Below are positions 24,901 to 38,793 of a stretch of DNA of 64,000 nt, one piece after another. The translations under genes and the position numbers were made by a program. Under the pieces are notes generated by a model. The model searched no databases. It saw only the letters and a program-made list of their open reading frames with translations, and was not told where the DNA came from. The number at the start of each line of letters is the position of its first letter. Positions within the stretch are counted from its first letter, which is position 1. The DNA comes from Quillaja saponaria (lineage: Eukaryota > Streptophyta > Magnoliopsida > Fabales > Quillajaceae), in contig CM055614.1 in the NCBI GenBank assembly GCA_029379385.1, forward strand, positions 2,604,001-2,668,000. Reading direction: 5' to 3'.

Positions 24901-27219
24901 GTGTCATCAATTTCAGAAATAATTGAAAAACAGTTTAGAAATCCCTCATATTTTTGAATGATCAGCTAGAACTTTAAGATATGATTATAATTCTGAAATT
25001 AGTGTATTGTCAAATTTTCATAAAAAAGATTTAACACGGTTACAATGCTTTTTTCTTCATCAAACTCGTTTCTTTGAGTAATTAATAATCAGTATGATGA
25101 AAGACCAAAAAAATAAAAAATTTCGTTTAGGGTACCTTTGAATAATATTTTGAAAAAAGAAGCTGCTTGTAACATTGAATCTTAAAAAATCTACTATTAT
25201 CTTATCAAAAAAGGGAAAAAAAGAAGTTCAGTTCTTAAAATTAAAATAAAACTCGTACGTACATTAGAGTTGAAAAAATAATAATTAAAAATATAGATGG
25301 ATGCCGGCATCATAAATATATAGGAATCCATTGGTAAAGTTTCAAGGTTAGCATTCCCTTGAAAGAGGAAAGAAATTCCAGCACAATGAAAGTATAAAAT
25401 AAGATGTAAAACGTGAAAAAGGAAGAAAGCAGAAATAAAATTAATTAAGGCCAACTTGTAAGCCCAATATAATAACACTCAATCAACAATAATATTTATA
25501 TATTATGTTACTTTGTTCGTTAATGAGGTCCTCGTGTCCTACTATACCCTCTCTAATTAATAATTTAATCTAACCCATTCATTACAGCATATATAGATTC
25601 TCTTGTGATTAAATTGTTAATTAATCAAAAAAGAAATTTTTTTTTTGAAGGAAATCATGGAGTCCATGTGGCTAGCTGATAATGACCACATTGTCGTTTT
25701 ATTATCATTTTAAAAGTGGGATTTATCTACTCAATCAACTTAGATCAACTCCTATTTCTTTTTTCTCACATAATTGTATAAAACATTTTGTCAACTCAAA
25801 TATTTATGTACCTGACTTTAATTGTCAAATCTTAAAATAAATCAACATAATTCATGACATAAACAATGAAAATGAAGTTTAAAAAAGATAATTTTTTTTT
25901 TTTTTATCAAAAAAAAAAGATATTGTTTTCTTTTTCAATTACAAGCTGAATTTTACACAATTGAAATTTACAATTCAGTACAATGAAAATTTTAGAAGAT
26001 TTTGATTGGCGTAAACAATTAATGTTCCCTTGAACTTTGCTTCCATTTTCATGCCAACCCAAAGATGCTGTGAGTGTATTGAAGAATAATTGTCATTTTT
26101 ACTGAAGGCCCATTGGACCCATGTGGGCGATCTCGTCAATTATTATAGTTAGTGTTACTAATTTTTGAATTTATAAAATTATAGTAAGTATATTTAATGT
26201 ACTCGTTGAATTAGAAAAAACACTTTTGTAATTAAACAATTAGAACAAATATTACAAACTCTTCATATATATTATTTAGCACCTGCGGTCAAGCTCTTGA
26301 AAAGAAAAGACTCAACCCAAAATAAAGAAGAAATCATTCTCAATGTAACCAACGGTCTAAAAATATATTGGCACAAAATTGAACTTCTTGAATACGTTAG
26401 TCCATGGAAATATAGCTGAAATTCGAGTTTATGCAATCATAGTTCTTGAAAATTATATCAACCTAGGTATTCCATTTTATTTGTTTTCTAGACATTAAAG
26501 AAAAACGACTAAAAATAGGTTCAAACAAGATAAATTATTATTTAAATTAATCAGTAAGATTTGAATATTATATTTTAATACCTTTGAAATCTTTTTTAAT
26601 TGACTGTCACATGAATCAAGAATAATTTCCGCCAACCCATATTAATATTATTAGGCTAGCAAAAAAGTCTAACCAGGAGGATTTTCTCTTTAGGGTAGCA
26701 CAGATGTGCAAGTGGGCATGTGCGGGAGTACCCAATGCAGCTCACTGCATATATATTTATATATATATATAAACTAAAGTCTAAACATTGTGTTGAAGAT
26801 GGTGGTGGAAGCTTGTGCAACACTTTACCTTTTACAAAAAGACAAAATTTTGAAGGAGAATTTAGTAAAATAATTCTGCATTTTTTTTTTTTTTACATTA
26901 ATTTTTTCAAGTTGGGAATATAAAAGAACAAAGAACTAGTTGGCAAAAAAAAAAAAAACTGCTGAATAAATGATAAAGAAAAGATTTCTTGATGGGCTTT
27001 GAGGCCACAAAAAATGGCCCAAATTAATAGCAAGATCTGAGTGTTGTAACGGGTGGGCCTTGCGGTGGTTCATGATTTGCCACTGTCCCAATTCAGCTTA
27101 GAATTCACGGCCATGGAGTTGTATATTGTATATGCCTCTGTAGAAACTAGAAAAAGCGTAACGGTTCCACAATCCCACACTTCCAGCCGCTGTCTCTTTG
27201 TCAACAGCCCCTTTTTTCC

Positions 27220-30200
27220 ATGGCTTCCACCACCGATGTTAAAGAAACACTAGCCGAACTTAACAGGGATTCCTTCGTGTCTCTTCTTTCTAAACTCATT
27301 GGGGAATCCAAATTCGTCCAGAACAATCCGCCGGACCTGATCCCGGAAGAAGACAGAGTAGTCAAACACGTCTTGGACGTTCTCCTCCCCTTCAGCACGA
27401 CCACTGGTGGCGGACCCTTGGTGGTGAACCACGTTACTTATTTCCCCGGCAGAGGCAACGTAATTGTGGAGTACCCAGGAACTGTGCCCGGGAAGATCCT
27501 GTCTTTTGTGGGATGTCACATGGACGTAGTCACTGCTAATCCAAATGATTGGGTATGGTCCTCAAACTTTACCTCATTGTGTGTTCTTCTTTCTTTGGTA
27601 TCGATTTTGTCTGTTCTGATGGAATTGGGTTTTGTACTTTTCAATTGTGGCAGTAATCGTGTATCAAACCTCTAGCTATTTCTCGTATCTCTTTGCCTAA
27701 TGATTTTGGAGTATATGTCAAATTAGAACTAATATTTTATGATTCTGTTTTGAGGTTTATCCATCAAACTAAGCAAGATATTCAGTCTGATAAATTATCA
27801 TTTACACTATGTTCCAATATCTATGTTTGGATGATTTTTATTTAGAGTCATTTATTTGACATAAATTTAACAATTTCAAGAGAGTCACAAGTTGATGAAC
27901 TCAATGTAGCTGGTGGGTGAGACATGGTTATGATTTAAGCATCTCATGATTATTGTACATGCAGGAATTCGACCCTTTCTCATTGAGCATTGAGGGGGAT
28001 AAACTACGTGGTCGTGGAACTACTGATTGCTTGGGACATGTTGCCCTTGTAACTGAGCTCATGAGGAAGCTTGGGGAAACAAAACCAAAGTTGAAATCAA
28101 CTGTAGTTGCCGTCTTTATTGCCAATGAGGAGAATTCTTCCATTTCTGGGGTTGGCGTGGATGCACTTGTAAAAGATGGACTGCTAAATAAGCTGAAGGA
28201 AGGTCCTCTGTAAGTGATAATAATTTTTGTGTAAATAAAAGGGATGTACAAATTTATTCCTTCATATATTTGTTTGCCTTAATCTTGTGGCTTTACTCAG
28301 GTATTGGATTGATACAGCAGATAAACAACCTTGTGTAGGCACTGGTGGCATGATACCTTGGAAGCTTCAAGTGACTGGGAAGCTTTTCCACAGTGGTTTA
28401 GCACACAAGGTATTTGTTAAATTGTTTCATTTTGTCATCTGTGTATGCTCAGACAACATTATTCCACTAAAGGGAATGATTGTTTGAATTTCTTTATATA
28501 TGAGGAAAAAAAACACATAATTCTTAATTTTCTGGTCATAATTTAGTTTTAAAGAATCTGTGAGATCCATCTATGTAGAGATGTATACATGTCTTTGTTT
28601 CTTTTGACTCTTTTTTGTGCATGTCAGTATATGTTCCCACACATGCAGGATAAATATTGGGGGAATGTGTTTGTATTTGTGTGTATTAATCACAGTCTGG
28701 TTACTCTGGCGCCCATATCACTTTCTTAATGTTTCTATGATGAACGTGCAGGCCATAAATCCATTGGAGTTAGCCATGGAATCACTAAAAGAGATCCAAT
28801 CCCGATTTTACAGAGACTTCCCACCCCATCCTAGGGAGCTGGTCTATGGATATGCGACACCTTCAACCATGAAACCAACTCAATGGAGTTGTAAGTTTTC
28901 GGCTTCTAGTGACACAATTTGGAGAAAAAAAACTTTGATTTTCATAATCATTTATTCTATTGTAGATCCTGGAGGTGGAATAAATCAGATTCCAGCTGAG
29001 TGCACAGTTTCAGGAGATGTCAGGTTTATGACTTTCCTAAAATTTATTAAGTCCTTTGAGAAAGGTGATGTCTCATAATGGATATTGTATCTTTACCTTT
29101 TCTTTGTTATTCTGCAGGTTAACTCCATTCTACAAGTAAGCAATTGGTTCCCTGTTTGTGGCCGAATCTTGTTATTTTGACGCCTGTCTTTCATTATGAA
29201 GACTGGTTGAATTTCTGCTCTTTGTGCTACTTGTTTCTTGCAAATTCTGAATCAGTGATAAAGAGAGAGAGAGAGAGAGATTGTTTTGAAACATATCTAT
29301 TTCTATTACTCTAATACTCTGTTCAGTGTGAAGGATGTGATGAAGAAGCTACAAGAACATGTGGATGATATTAATGACAACATAGAGAAGCTGGAAACAA
29401 GGGGTCCAGTTTCGAAATATGTCTTAACCGATGAAAACTTGAGGGGAAGGTGTGTCTTGTCGGTCCTTCTATAAGAGCAAAGCAATCCCCATATTCAACT
29501 TTAAACTTTCCTAAATGTAAAATTCAGATACATTTGTTGCCAGAAAATTATGTTCAACAAAACACTTCTAGGAACTGAAACCCTGGTCAGATAAATTATG
29601 ATATGAGATACTTAAGCTGATCTCTTTTACAGCCTTACAATAAGTTTTGATGAAGCCTCATCTGGCGTTGCTTGTAATCTCGAATCTAAAGGTTTCCATG
29701 TATTATGTAAAGCAACTGAGGAGGTAGTTGGGCATGTGAAGCCTTACTCGATTACTGGTGCTTTACCACTCATTCGGGAACTTCAGGTGAGATATCCCAC
29801 CTTTTTCCATGTACAGCTTTTTTCTTGAATTCATTCTTTACTAAACCCTCCTCCTTGTTTCATGCTAGGATGAAGGCTTTGACGTTCAAACTTCGGGCTA
29901 CGGTATGATATCCTAACAATCTAATGCCAGTTCCAGTATCTTTTTTGTTTTTGCAAGTTATGAGGGTATGCTCTAGCAGCTCTACTTCTGTCTTTTGCAT
30001 TCAATGAAATAACTGTTTTTTTAGGATACTTCATGCCATGCTTTATTTCCAAACTTTAATTACAATTTAATAAACATTGTCAGAGCAGACCATGAGAAGA
30101 TAAATTATGCTGTACAAAACATATTGGAAGTGGATATCTTGACCCTTTGTGGTGTCTCGCTGTTAGGATTAGATGGTAGTGATAGCAAACCTGCTACTTT

Positions 30201-31228
30201 ATTTTGGCGTGTGGAGAATTTTCCATGAAGGAGGAAAACGTTTTGCTGGAATATATCTTCAAAAAAAATGATTTATAGTATTTTTTGCATGTGCCAATTA
30301 ACTAGTAATTACCACTGGTGGTTGGATGGTGATTTTGTAGCAATAAGAAAGCCAATGGTGATTGTGCTCATTGGTAATTGGCAGTAGCATGTGGGGTACT
30401 GGTGGGTGGTTGTTCTGCAACTGTTGATAAAATTGGGTTGTCAGCTCTAACCTGGAAAAGAGGTGTTTGTCTATAATTTGGGTGGGACTCTTTGTACTGT
30501 TTAGCTAAAATAAAGGGAAAAAATATTTTTTATTGGTAGTAATAAAACTTAATGCTGCTCCACCACTCTGGGATAAAGGGGGATTTCAAGGTATTAAACT
30601 GTTAATTGAAACTGACAAGACAATTGTAAATTGCATGAGAATTTTTTTTCTATATATGTGGTGGCTCTTTAAGCTTCTGAGGCTACTGAAAGCTGTCCCT
30701 TACTCCCTTCCTTTTAAGGATATTGTTCTACCTAGTTTCACAAACTATTTTCCTTCGATTCAAATGGTAGTTCTGTCCAGTTGATGCAAGGTAATTATGC
30801 TTATTTATGTACTACAAAGACTCTAATTCACAATGCTGGGATTTTGTATGAGTTCTGCACAATATTTAAGGCTGCAACTGTCTCATCAACTGTTCCCTAT
30901 TTCTCGAGTGCTTATCAATCTTTTTATAAGAATTTTTTGATTACTTGTCAGTTCTCATTACACCTGCAATTTGCATAGAATTTAATTATGACCCCCTCAA
31001 GAAGTAGAAATTTGCTCTCTCTTTGTTAGTTTTTCTTTTTTTGGTTGATTGTGATAATGGAAAGCTTAAGGTTAGCTTTATTTGTCGTGATTAAAATGAT
31101 TCGTTATTGGGCTTTGGCTTCCAGGGCTGATGTCAACATACCATGCCAAGAACGAGTACTGCCTTCTTGCAGATATGTGCCAGGGATATCGGGTGTTTGT
31201 GAGCATCATCTCTCAACTGGAAGATTGA
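27220..31228 (+). CDS. NAOD: Acetylornithine deacetylase-like M20 metallopeptidase
   Basis: M20-family amidohydrolase of the ArgE type, expected to release ornithine from N-acetylornithine and so feed arginine and polyamine synthesis. Ten exons: 27220-27552, 27965-28209, 28301-28409, 28752-28890, 28966-29023, 29118-29135, 29327-29449, 29633-29786, 29869-29902, 31125-31228, giving 438 residues with frame intact. Metal-site motifs are visible: GCHMDVV (His100, Asp102), GRGTTDCLGH (Asp132), and the catalytic ANEEN pair (Glu166, Glu167). The lid domain includes GKLFHSGLAHKAINP, and GGGINQIP also fits M20. The C-terminus is STYHAKNEYCLL. Exon 6 is only 18 bases and is required to join SGDVR to LTPFYN. 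The last intron is about 1.2 kb. The first ATG is used, and no clear organelle-targeting signal is seen at the N-terminus. The gene converges on the BCM-like gene, with 648 bases between the stop codons. Confidence 0.93.
29260..29281. repeat. (GA)n microsatellite in NAOD intron 6
   Basis: An AAGAGAGA... run of about ten GA units between the 18-base exon and the next exon. Confidence 0.85.
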
Positions 31229-31876
31229 AAATAGAAGAGGAAGAGAAAATAAAACTGCCATTGAATGGCTTATAAGGTTGTTCTTGTAACAAGCAGTGTT
31301 AGTATAAACTATTAAATGAATGCTATTGAGTACTTGTTTTTCTGACATTCATTCTTTTACATTTTGTTTTTCCTTTTTTAACTGTGGATTTAGAAATGGC
31401 CCCCTGATGCTATTTCATTGATATGCAAGAAACCTAGCTTCTTGTTTGACAGTGTGAAGTTGCACGAATGTTGTGTATACCCTTTGCTGCTCCTTTGCAG
31501 CTTACTTCCTGGTTTTTTTATTAAAGAATATACATGCGTTTACTCATTGCGGGAGTTAACAAAAAGGAAAAAGGATAAGAAAAGGGCACAATGCCCGAAC
31601 CATTATTAAAAATTCAGTTATAGCATTACACAAAAAATTACAATTCCTTACATATTACAAGTCGCCATCTACAGTTACATTTTCTTTCTTTCTTTTATTT
31701 GGCTACTCAGCCGCATAGAGCACATGCCCGTAAAACCCTGAACTTATATACCATTATTAGTGTACAATTGTATAACTTTATCTCCTGTTCTTTAGAGTTT
31801 CTACTTAATGAAAAACATATGTTCTAAATAATATACAATTTTCACCTCACATTTCTGTCAGTCCTTGAGCAGCATT
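31229..31876. other. Convergent 3' region between NAOD and BCM-like genes
   Basis: Holds both 3' UTRs. AT-rich, with no extra gene. The two transcripts may overlap at their ends if polyadenylation is late (inference). Confidence 0.6.
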
Positions 31877-34711
31877 TTATGAGTTATTTGAGCTTTTCCC
31901 TTCTAATTTAAGCTGCATGATTCTCTGACGTAGTCTGCGCCGGTGGTCATGAATCTTCCAAAGGCCATGTCCCAATATAACTGCGGAGTATATTCCATGT
32001 GTGATAATCGGAGCAAGAATATTATTTGTCTGTCACGTTTGCAACAAATAAATGTCATCCTTTGGAAGCTAAATATGCTAGCATAGAAAGTTGTGACCTG
32101 AACTAGTACTTACCTGAATCCATTCAAACCCAAGGTAGAGGGCTAGTAGCCCTTCCAGGAGTGGTGAATAGATTTTTCTCATCTGCCTTCTCTCATACCA
32201 GGCTGCAAACACCAGAAATAGATGATGAAATGAGATTCTTGCGTCAATTAGTAGTAGTACCTATACACTTGAACAGCTTTGTTTTATGTCAAAACCTTTA
32301 GGTCCTACAAGTCCACCACCAATAAATTTGAGGAAGTCTACAGATTGCCCCTCCAATTTATTGGCAGTAAAAGGTTAACGTTGTAGTACATATTATGAAA
32401 GAGTTTGATTGATCTCTGTAGTAGTTCTCTTGCAGGAAAAAATTATAATGTGGGAGATTATTAGTAGCACATCAATGAGGACGTATAATAGGTCTATTAT
32501 GAGGAATAATCACACACACAAACAAAATGCAGAGTGCATGATACTGAAAATCAGGAACATGCAGTCACGTCGGAACATCACTAGTATATGTTATTCCATG
32601 AAACCGGGGCAATGGAGCAGCTCCATTGCCCCGGTTAAAAACTAGCTAATATTCCCAATGCTAAGAAATCCATGACACTGACGGTATAATGAGTTTACTA
32701 ACCTGCAAACAGCTTTTTCATTTCTTCACGGCCAGAGCGAGATTGTAAAACTGGTGCAACAACATAGGTAGGATCTGGAAGAAAGATAAGCAATGGGTAA
32801 TTAAACTGAGTCGATGTTCAACCACAAGAATATATTAAAAGGACTATGAGAAAATCAACCTTTTGGAGAAGCAGCCACATAATAGAGAGAACCTGTAAGG
32901 GCTGCTGTAATCACAGCTGCAAATGCCTGAGCAAATGGAACAAAGGGAGGCAGCACCCCTGTCTACATTTTGGATGAATCATAATTTAGTTCCTAGAAGT
33001 TTAATTCCCTTATTTTAACAGAGAAGCTCAAGAAAAAGGGTGAGGCACATACCAGAGAGGCCATACCTCGAGCATCCATTACAAGATCACTGCCTCGTAG
33101 AAATATATCAGCCAATGCCCCCTGTACGGTTGTGTCAATTGTTAGTTGACTGTGATAGAGTAATCCAAGAAGGAAAGATTATGGCTACAATTTCCCCCCT
33201 TAAATTTCATATTTTACCATGCGAACTCTGTTAGATGCTTTGGAAAATTTGTTCAGAAAACGACTGGTGAAGGACTCAAGTACATTTGCAAGCTCAATAT
33301 AACAAATTCATCCAAATGTGTAAAGCCAGTTTATTCAATGTATAACTGGGTCTCACTAATAAGAGTCTAATCATGCATCACAGCATCAGTATAAGAACAG
33401 ACCTGAACTGCAGCCCGGTAGAAAAGCTCCTCCCCCACAGAACTTGCAGCAACAATTAGTATAAACTACAATAAATAAAAAAAACAGTCCATTGTGATCT
33501 CTTTTGTTATCCAAGCTGAATAAGGTCATTTCAAACCAGGCAACTTTAAGAGAAATTACCTGCAAGGGTGACATCCCATAGAAAAAGTTCCGGAGTTCCT
33601 CATCCTCCACATCTCTTATGGCACGAGCATGGGGCGATAACTTCACAACTTCATCCTATAAGAACAGTCAAATCATTAATCTAAATCCCACATAAAGAGG
33701 TAAGTAGCAATCTACTGAAATAAATGAAAACATTTAAAAGGTTCCCACATCCCATCTCTCGATTCATTAACAAATATTTGTGCTTGTTCAAGATGCAATA
33801 CTTCCCTTGTTGTATTAAACATGGAAACTAAATTAAAATAATAACAACATGTGAAATTAAACATCAGAATAAATTTACATCTAGGATAAACAGGAGGGCC
33901 ATGATTGGTGGAGCTGCATATCCAAGTCCTTCCAAAATTGCATCCAGAGATGGATCAAAACCACCCATGCAATCAATTCCAGTAATTGAACATATAAACC
34001 TTCCCGCTAGAGCCATGGCGCCATATATACCTGAGAATATATTACAAACCCACAATAAGTATTCCAGCCAAAACAAATTATGAGGGCACAAAAACTGATT
34101 TTCTTTTTCTTTTTCCATAATGGTAAAGGATAAAAGGAAAAAGCTAGGAGTTTAAGAAACAAAAGTTTCTCGTTGCAAAAGCAAAAACTTCGCATCCTTT
34201 ATTAAACAGCATTATTATTGCTCCTTCTTTTTAACTCCACCATTACCATCCGAAATTAGCAATTTTAGGAAAATAAATTAAATCATCGAACTCACGGAAA
34301 GCTAACCAAACTTATGCTTTGGGTTTGACTTGGACAAACCAGAAAAGGAAAAAGCGCTTATTTGAAACCCCTGAAACTTAAAAGAGGAGATTTGGACTCA
34401 CCAATGCCATAGCTGAGTCTTACAACAGCGCCAATCTTTTCCCAAACGGGAAACTCAGCCTCGTTGAAGCTCCGATCAAATGTAGTCACCTCCATAGCCG
34501 GACTCGTAAACCCGGTCCGACTCCCTGCCTCCTCGATCCTTTCACTACTTCGCTCTGCAGAAGCCTTAACGCAACGTACTGAAGACTTTGCCCCATCAAA
34601 GTTCACCTTCTTCCTCACTGAAAAATCACAGAGGTTCGAGCACTGCGAGATTACTCTAGCTGAAAAGGATGTCGTTGAACGGTTCGGAGTTAGAGTCAAC
34701 GGAAGCTCCAT
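31877..34711 (-). CDS. BCM: Plastid CPBP/CAAX-protease-like membrane protein, BCM (Balance of Chlorophyll Metabolism) type
   Basis: Predicted thylakoid membrane protein of 368 residues from nine exons: 34711-34402, 34030-33879, 33655-33560, 33465-33403, 33121-33053, 32962-32860, 32774-32703, 32202-32114, 32029-31877. The first ~50 residues are rich in Ser, Thr, Arg and Lys with few acids, like a chloroplast transit peptide. Several hydrophobic segments follow (YAAPPIMALLFIL, LQFILIVAAS, AQAFAAVITAAL). The CPBP motif GEELFYR (Glu198, Glu199, Arg203) is in exon 4, and a His329 motif THGIYSA plus HGLWKIHDH are in exon 9. Arabidopsis BCM1 and BCM2 belong to this family; they stimulate chlorophyll synthesis through GUN4 and restrain breakdown through SGR1. 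Whether any protease activity is kept is unknown. Assignment rests on the CPBP motif, the overall protein as remembered, and position next to NAOD. Confidence 0.85.
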
Positions 34712-35646
34712 TGCTTAACAGCAGGTCCAACAAAGCACCAGTTCAGAATTCAGACCGAAAGCCGAGACAACATAGATTGGGTATTCTTCATTGAAGCGTA
34801 GACTGGTGCCTGGTTCGAATTCTGGGGAATAATGGCCGTACGTCTTGACAGTTTGGGACGATGGAAATAGAGACGGGGTCGTCGAGGCGTTTAGTGAGTT
34901 TGATCTTAAAGGGGACCAGAAATTGGACGGCTGGCAGATGGTGCGGGATTGGTAGGACCTACCTAAATCCAGGTCCCCTCACATTTGAGTTTTGTAAGAG
35001 TTTGGATTGATTTTGCGAGGGCCATAGAGGACTGGGAATATCCACTTATCCAATAAAAGGATGACATGTGGAGATAATGTTACCACCCTTTGGATTATCA
35101 AATTGTTTTTCTTTCATTTAACTGCTGTTTTAATTTTTAATTTAGTTATTCGATTAATTTAGTTTTTTGAATGTAAATTTTTTATTTTAATATTATACAT
35201 AAATAAAATAATTTTATATAATTTACTGAAACAATAAATAAATTCAAAAATTTAAAAATAATTTATATAAATTATTAAATTATGTCAAGTGTGATTATTT
35301 GTTTATAATATTATTTAATAGAAGAATTGAATTTAGTTAAGAAATTTTACATCTTAGAAAATGAAGTTAACTAAAACAATTTTTCATAGTTCGAGCTAAA
35401 AATTAATGTAGTGGCTAAAATATTAGATAAGTTTTTTATTCTTAAAATTAGTAATTTTTACAAAAATAATAATATATTTTGCTAAAGAAAAAAAAGAGGG
35501 TACATGGATCAAGTAATGTTCAACAGTTTTAACAACAACAAAAAAAAAAGTAGTAATGGTCAAATTGTGTGGTGTGAGCAACTTGAATTAAATATCCAGC
35601 ATAACAAAAGCTAAAATAATTATAAATATTTGTAACAGTAGATGCG
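34712..35646. other. BCM-like promoter region and AT-rich spacer
   Basis: The first ~320 bases are relatively GC-rich and probably hold the BCM-like 5' UTR and promoter. From 35090 to 35640 the DNA is AT-rich without genes. The 9 bases 35638-35646 are the left target-site copy of the adjoining transposon. Confidence 0.55.
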
Positions 35647-36282
35647 TAGACCCGTGCATCAGGTCAGGTCGGGTTGATTTTTGATGATTTTGGAATCGAC
35701 CCAGGTCTGGTTCATATTTGGGAAAGCCGACCGAGCCTCCGAGGTCGACGATGTTGGGTAGCCGACCCGACCGATAATGCATGATGTCCACACAGTCAGG
35801 TTCGACTTCAAATTATTTGGGCTGGGCCTTATTATTTTAAGGCCCCAAATGAAATCGAAGTTTGGTATTTTTTTTTTTCTCTGTCTTTTCTACAAAGTTT
35901 TTAAATGGATTGAGCATTTTATACATAGAGGCTTTACCTAAGGGTTTTTTTTTTTCCTGCTATCTGAGAAAACAAATATGGACTGGGCCCAAATTTGTTT
36001 GAGTGAGGGACTGAGAGTAAGGTCTGAGTGAAGGGGTTGAGGTCGACAGAGATTATGTTTGGGTTGGCTTGGGCAAAGTGGGCTTAGGAGTAGGATCTTA
36101 TGTTGTTTACTAAGGGTCGGTTGGGTTCGGGTTTAACGTCCATCTTTCAAGACTCTCTGAAGTCAAACCCAAAATCGACGGTTCAAAAAATAAATACACG
36201 ATCTATACCTACTGTGTACAAAGCTATCAAAATCCGACAAAAGACCGGTTCGGTCAGGTCCAGTTATGAATGCAAAGGCCTA
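35647..36282. mobile_element. Non-autonomous DNA transposon (hAT- or MULE-like), 636 bp
   Basis: The left end reads TAGACCCGTGCATC and the right end, reverse-complemented, TAGGCCTTTGCATTC. Subterminal GGTCAGGTCGGGTT on the left and CGGTTCGGTCAGGTCC on the right are also typical of plant hAT-type ends. The element is bracketed by a 9-base direct repeat with one mismatch, GTAGATGCG (35638-35646) and GTAGATGGG (36283-36291). It has no transposase coding. The hAT versus Mutator assignment is open: the termini favour hAT, a 9-base duplication favours Mutator. Confidence 0.72.
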
Positions 36283-38790
<2,508 letters not shown>

Positions 38791-38793
38791 TAA

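Larger units (their letters stand above)
17308..27219. other. Long gene-poor interval, about 9.9 kb
   Basis: I find no gene that I can support here. Bases 17308-17760 are the presumed 5' leader and promoter of the AHL21-like gene, including a (GAGAAG)n tract at 17694-17720. From 17900 to 19300 the DNA is extremely AT-rich with a diverged ~195-bp tandem repeat. Two islands are less AT-rich (19560-20060 and 22240-23260). A 28-base A run lies at 23372-23399. From 23400 to 27000 it is again AT-rich without recognisable features. Confidence 0.6.

Noticed and set aside
27053..27253. Plus-strand frame overlapping the start of the NAOD gene
   Set aside because: It lacks a family match and is out of frame with the clear M20 peptidase start at 27220.
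34800..34830. GGTTCGAATTC word resembling a tRNA B-box
   Set aside because: No A-box at a suitable distance and no cloverleaf; it lies in the BCM-like promoter region.
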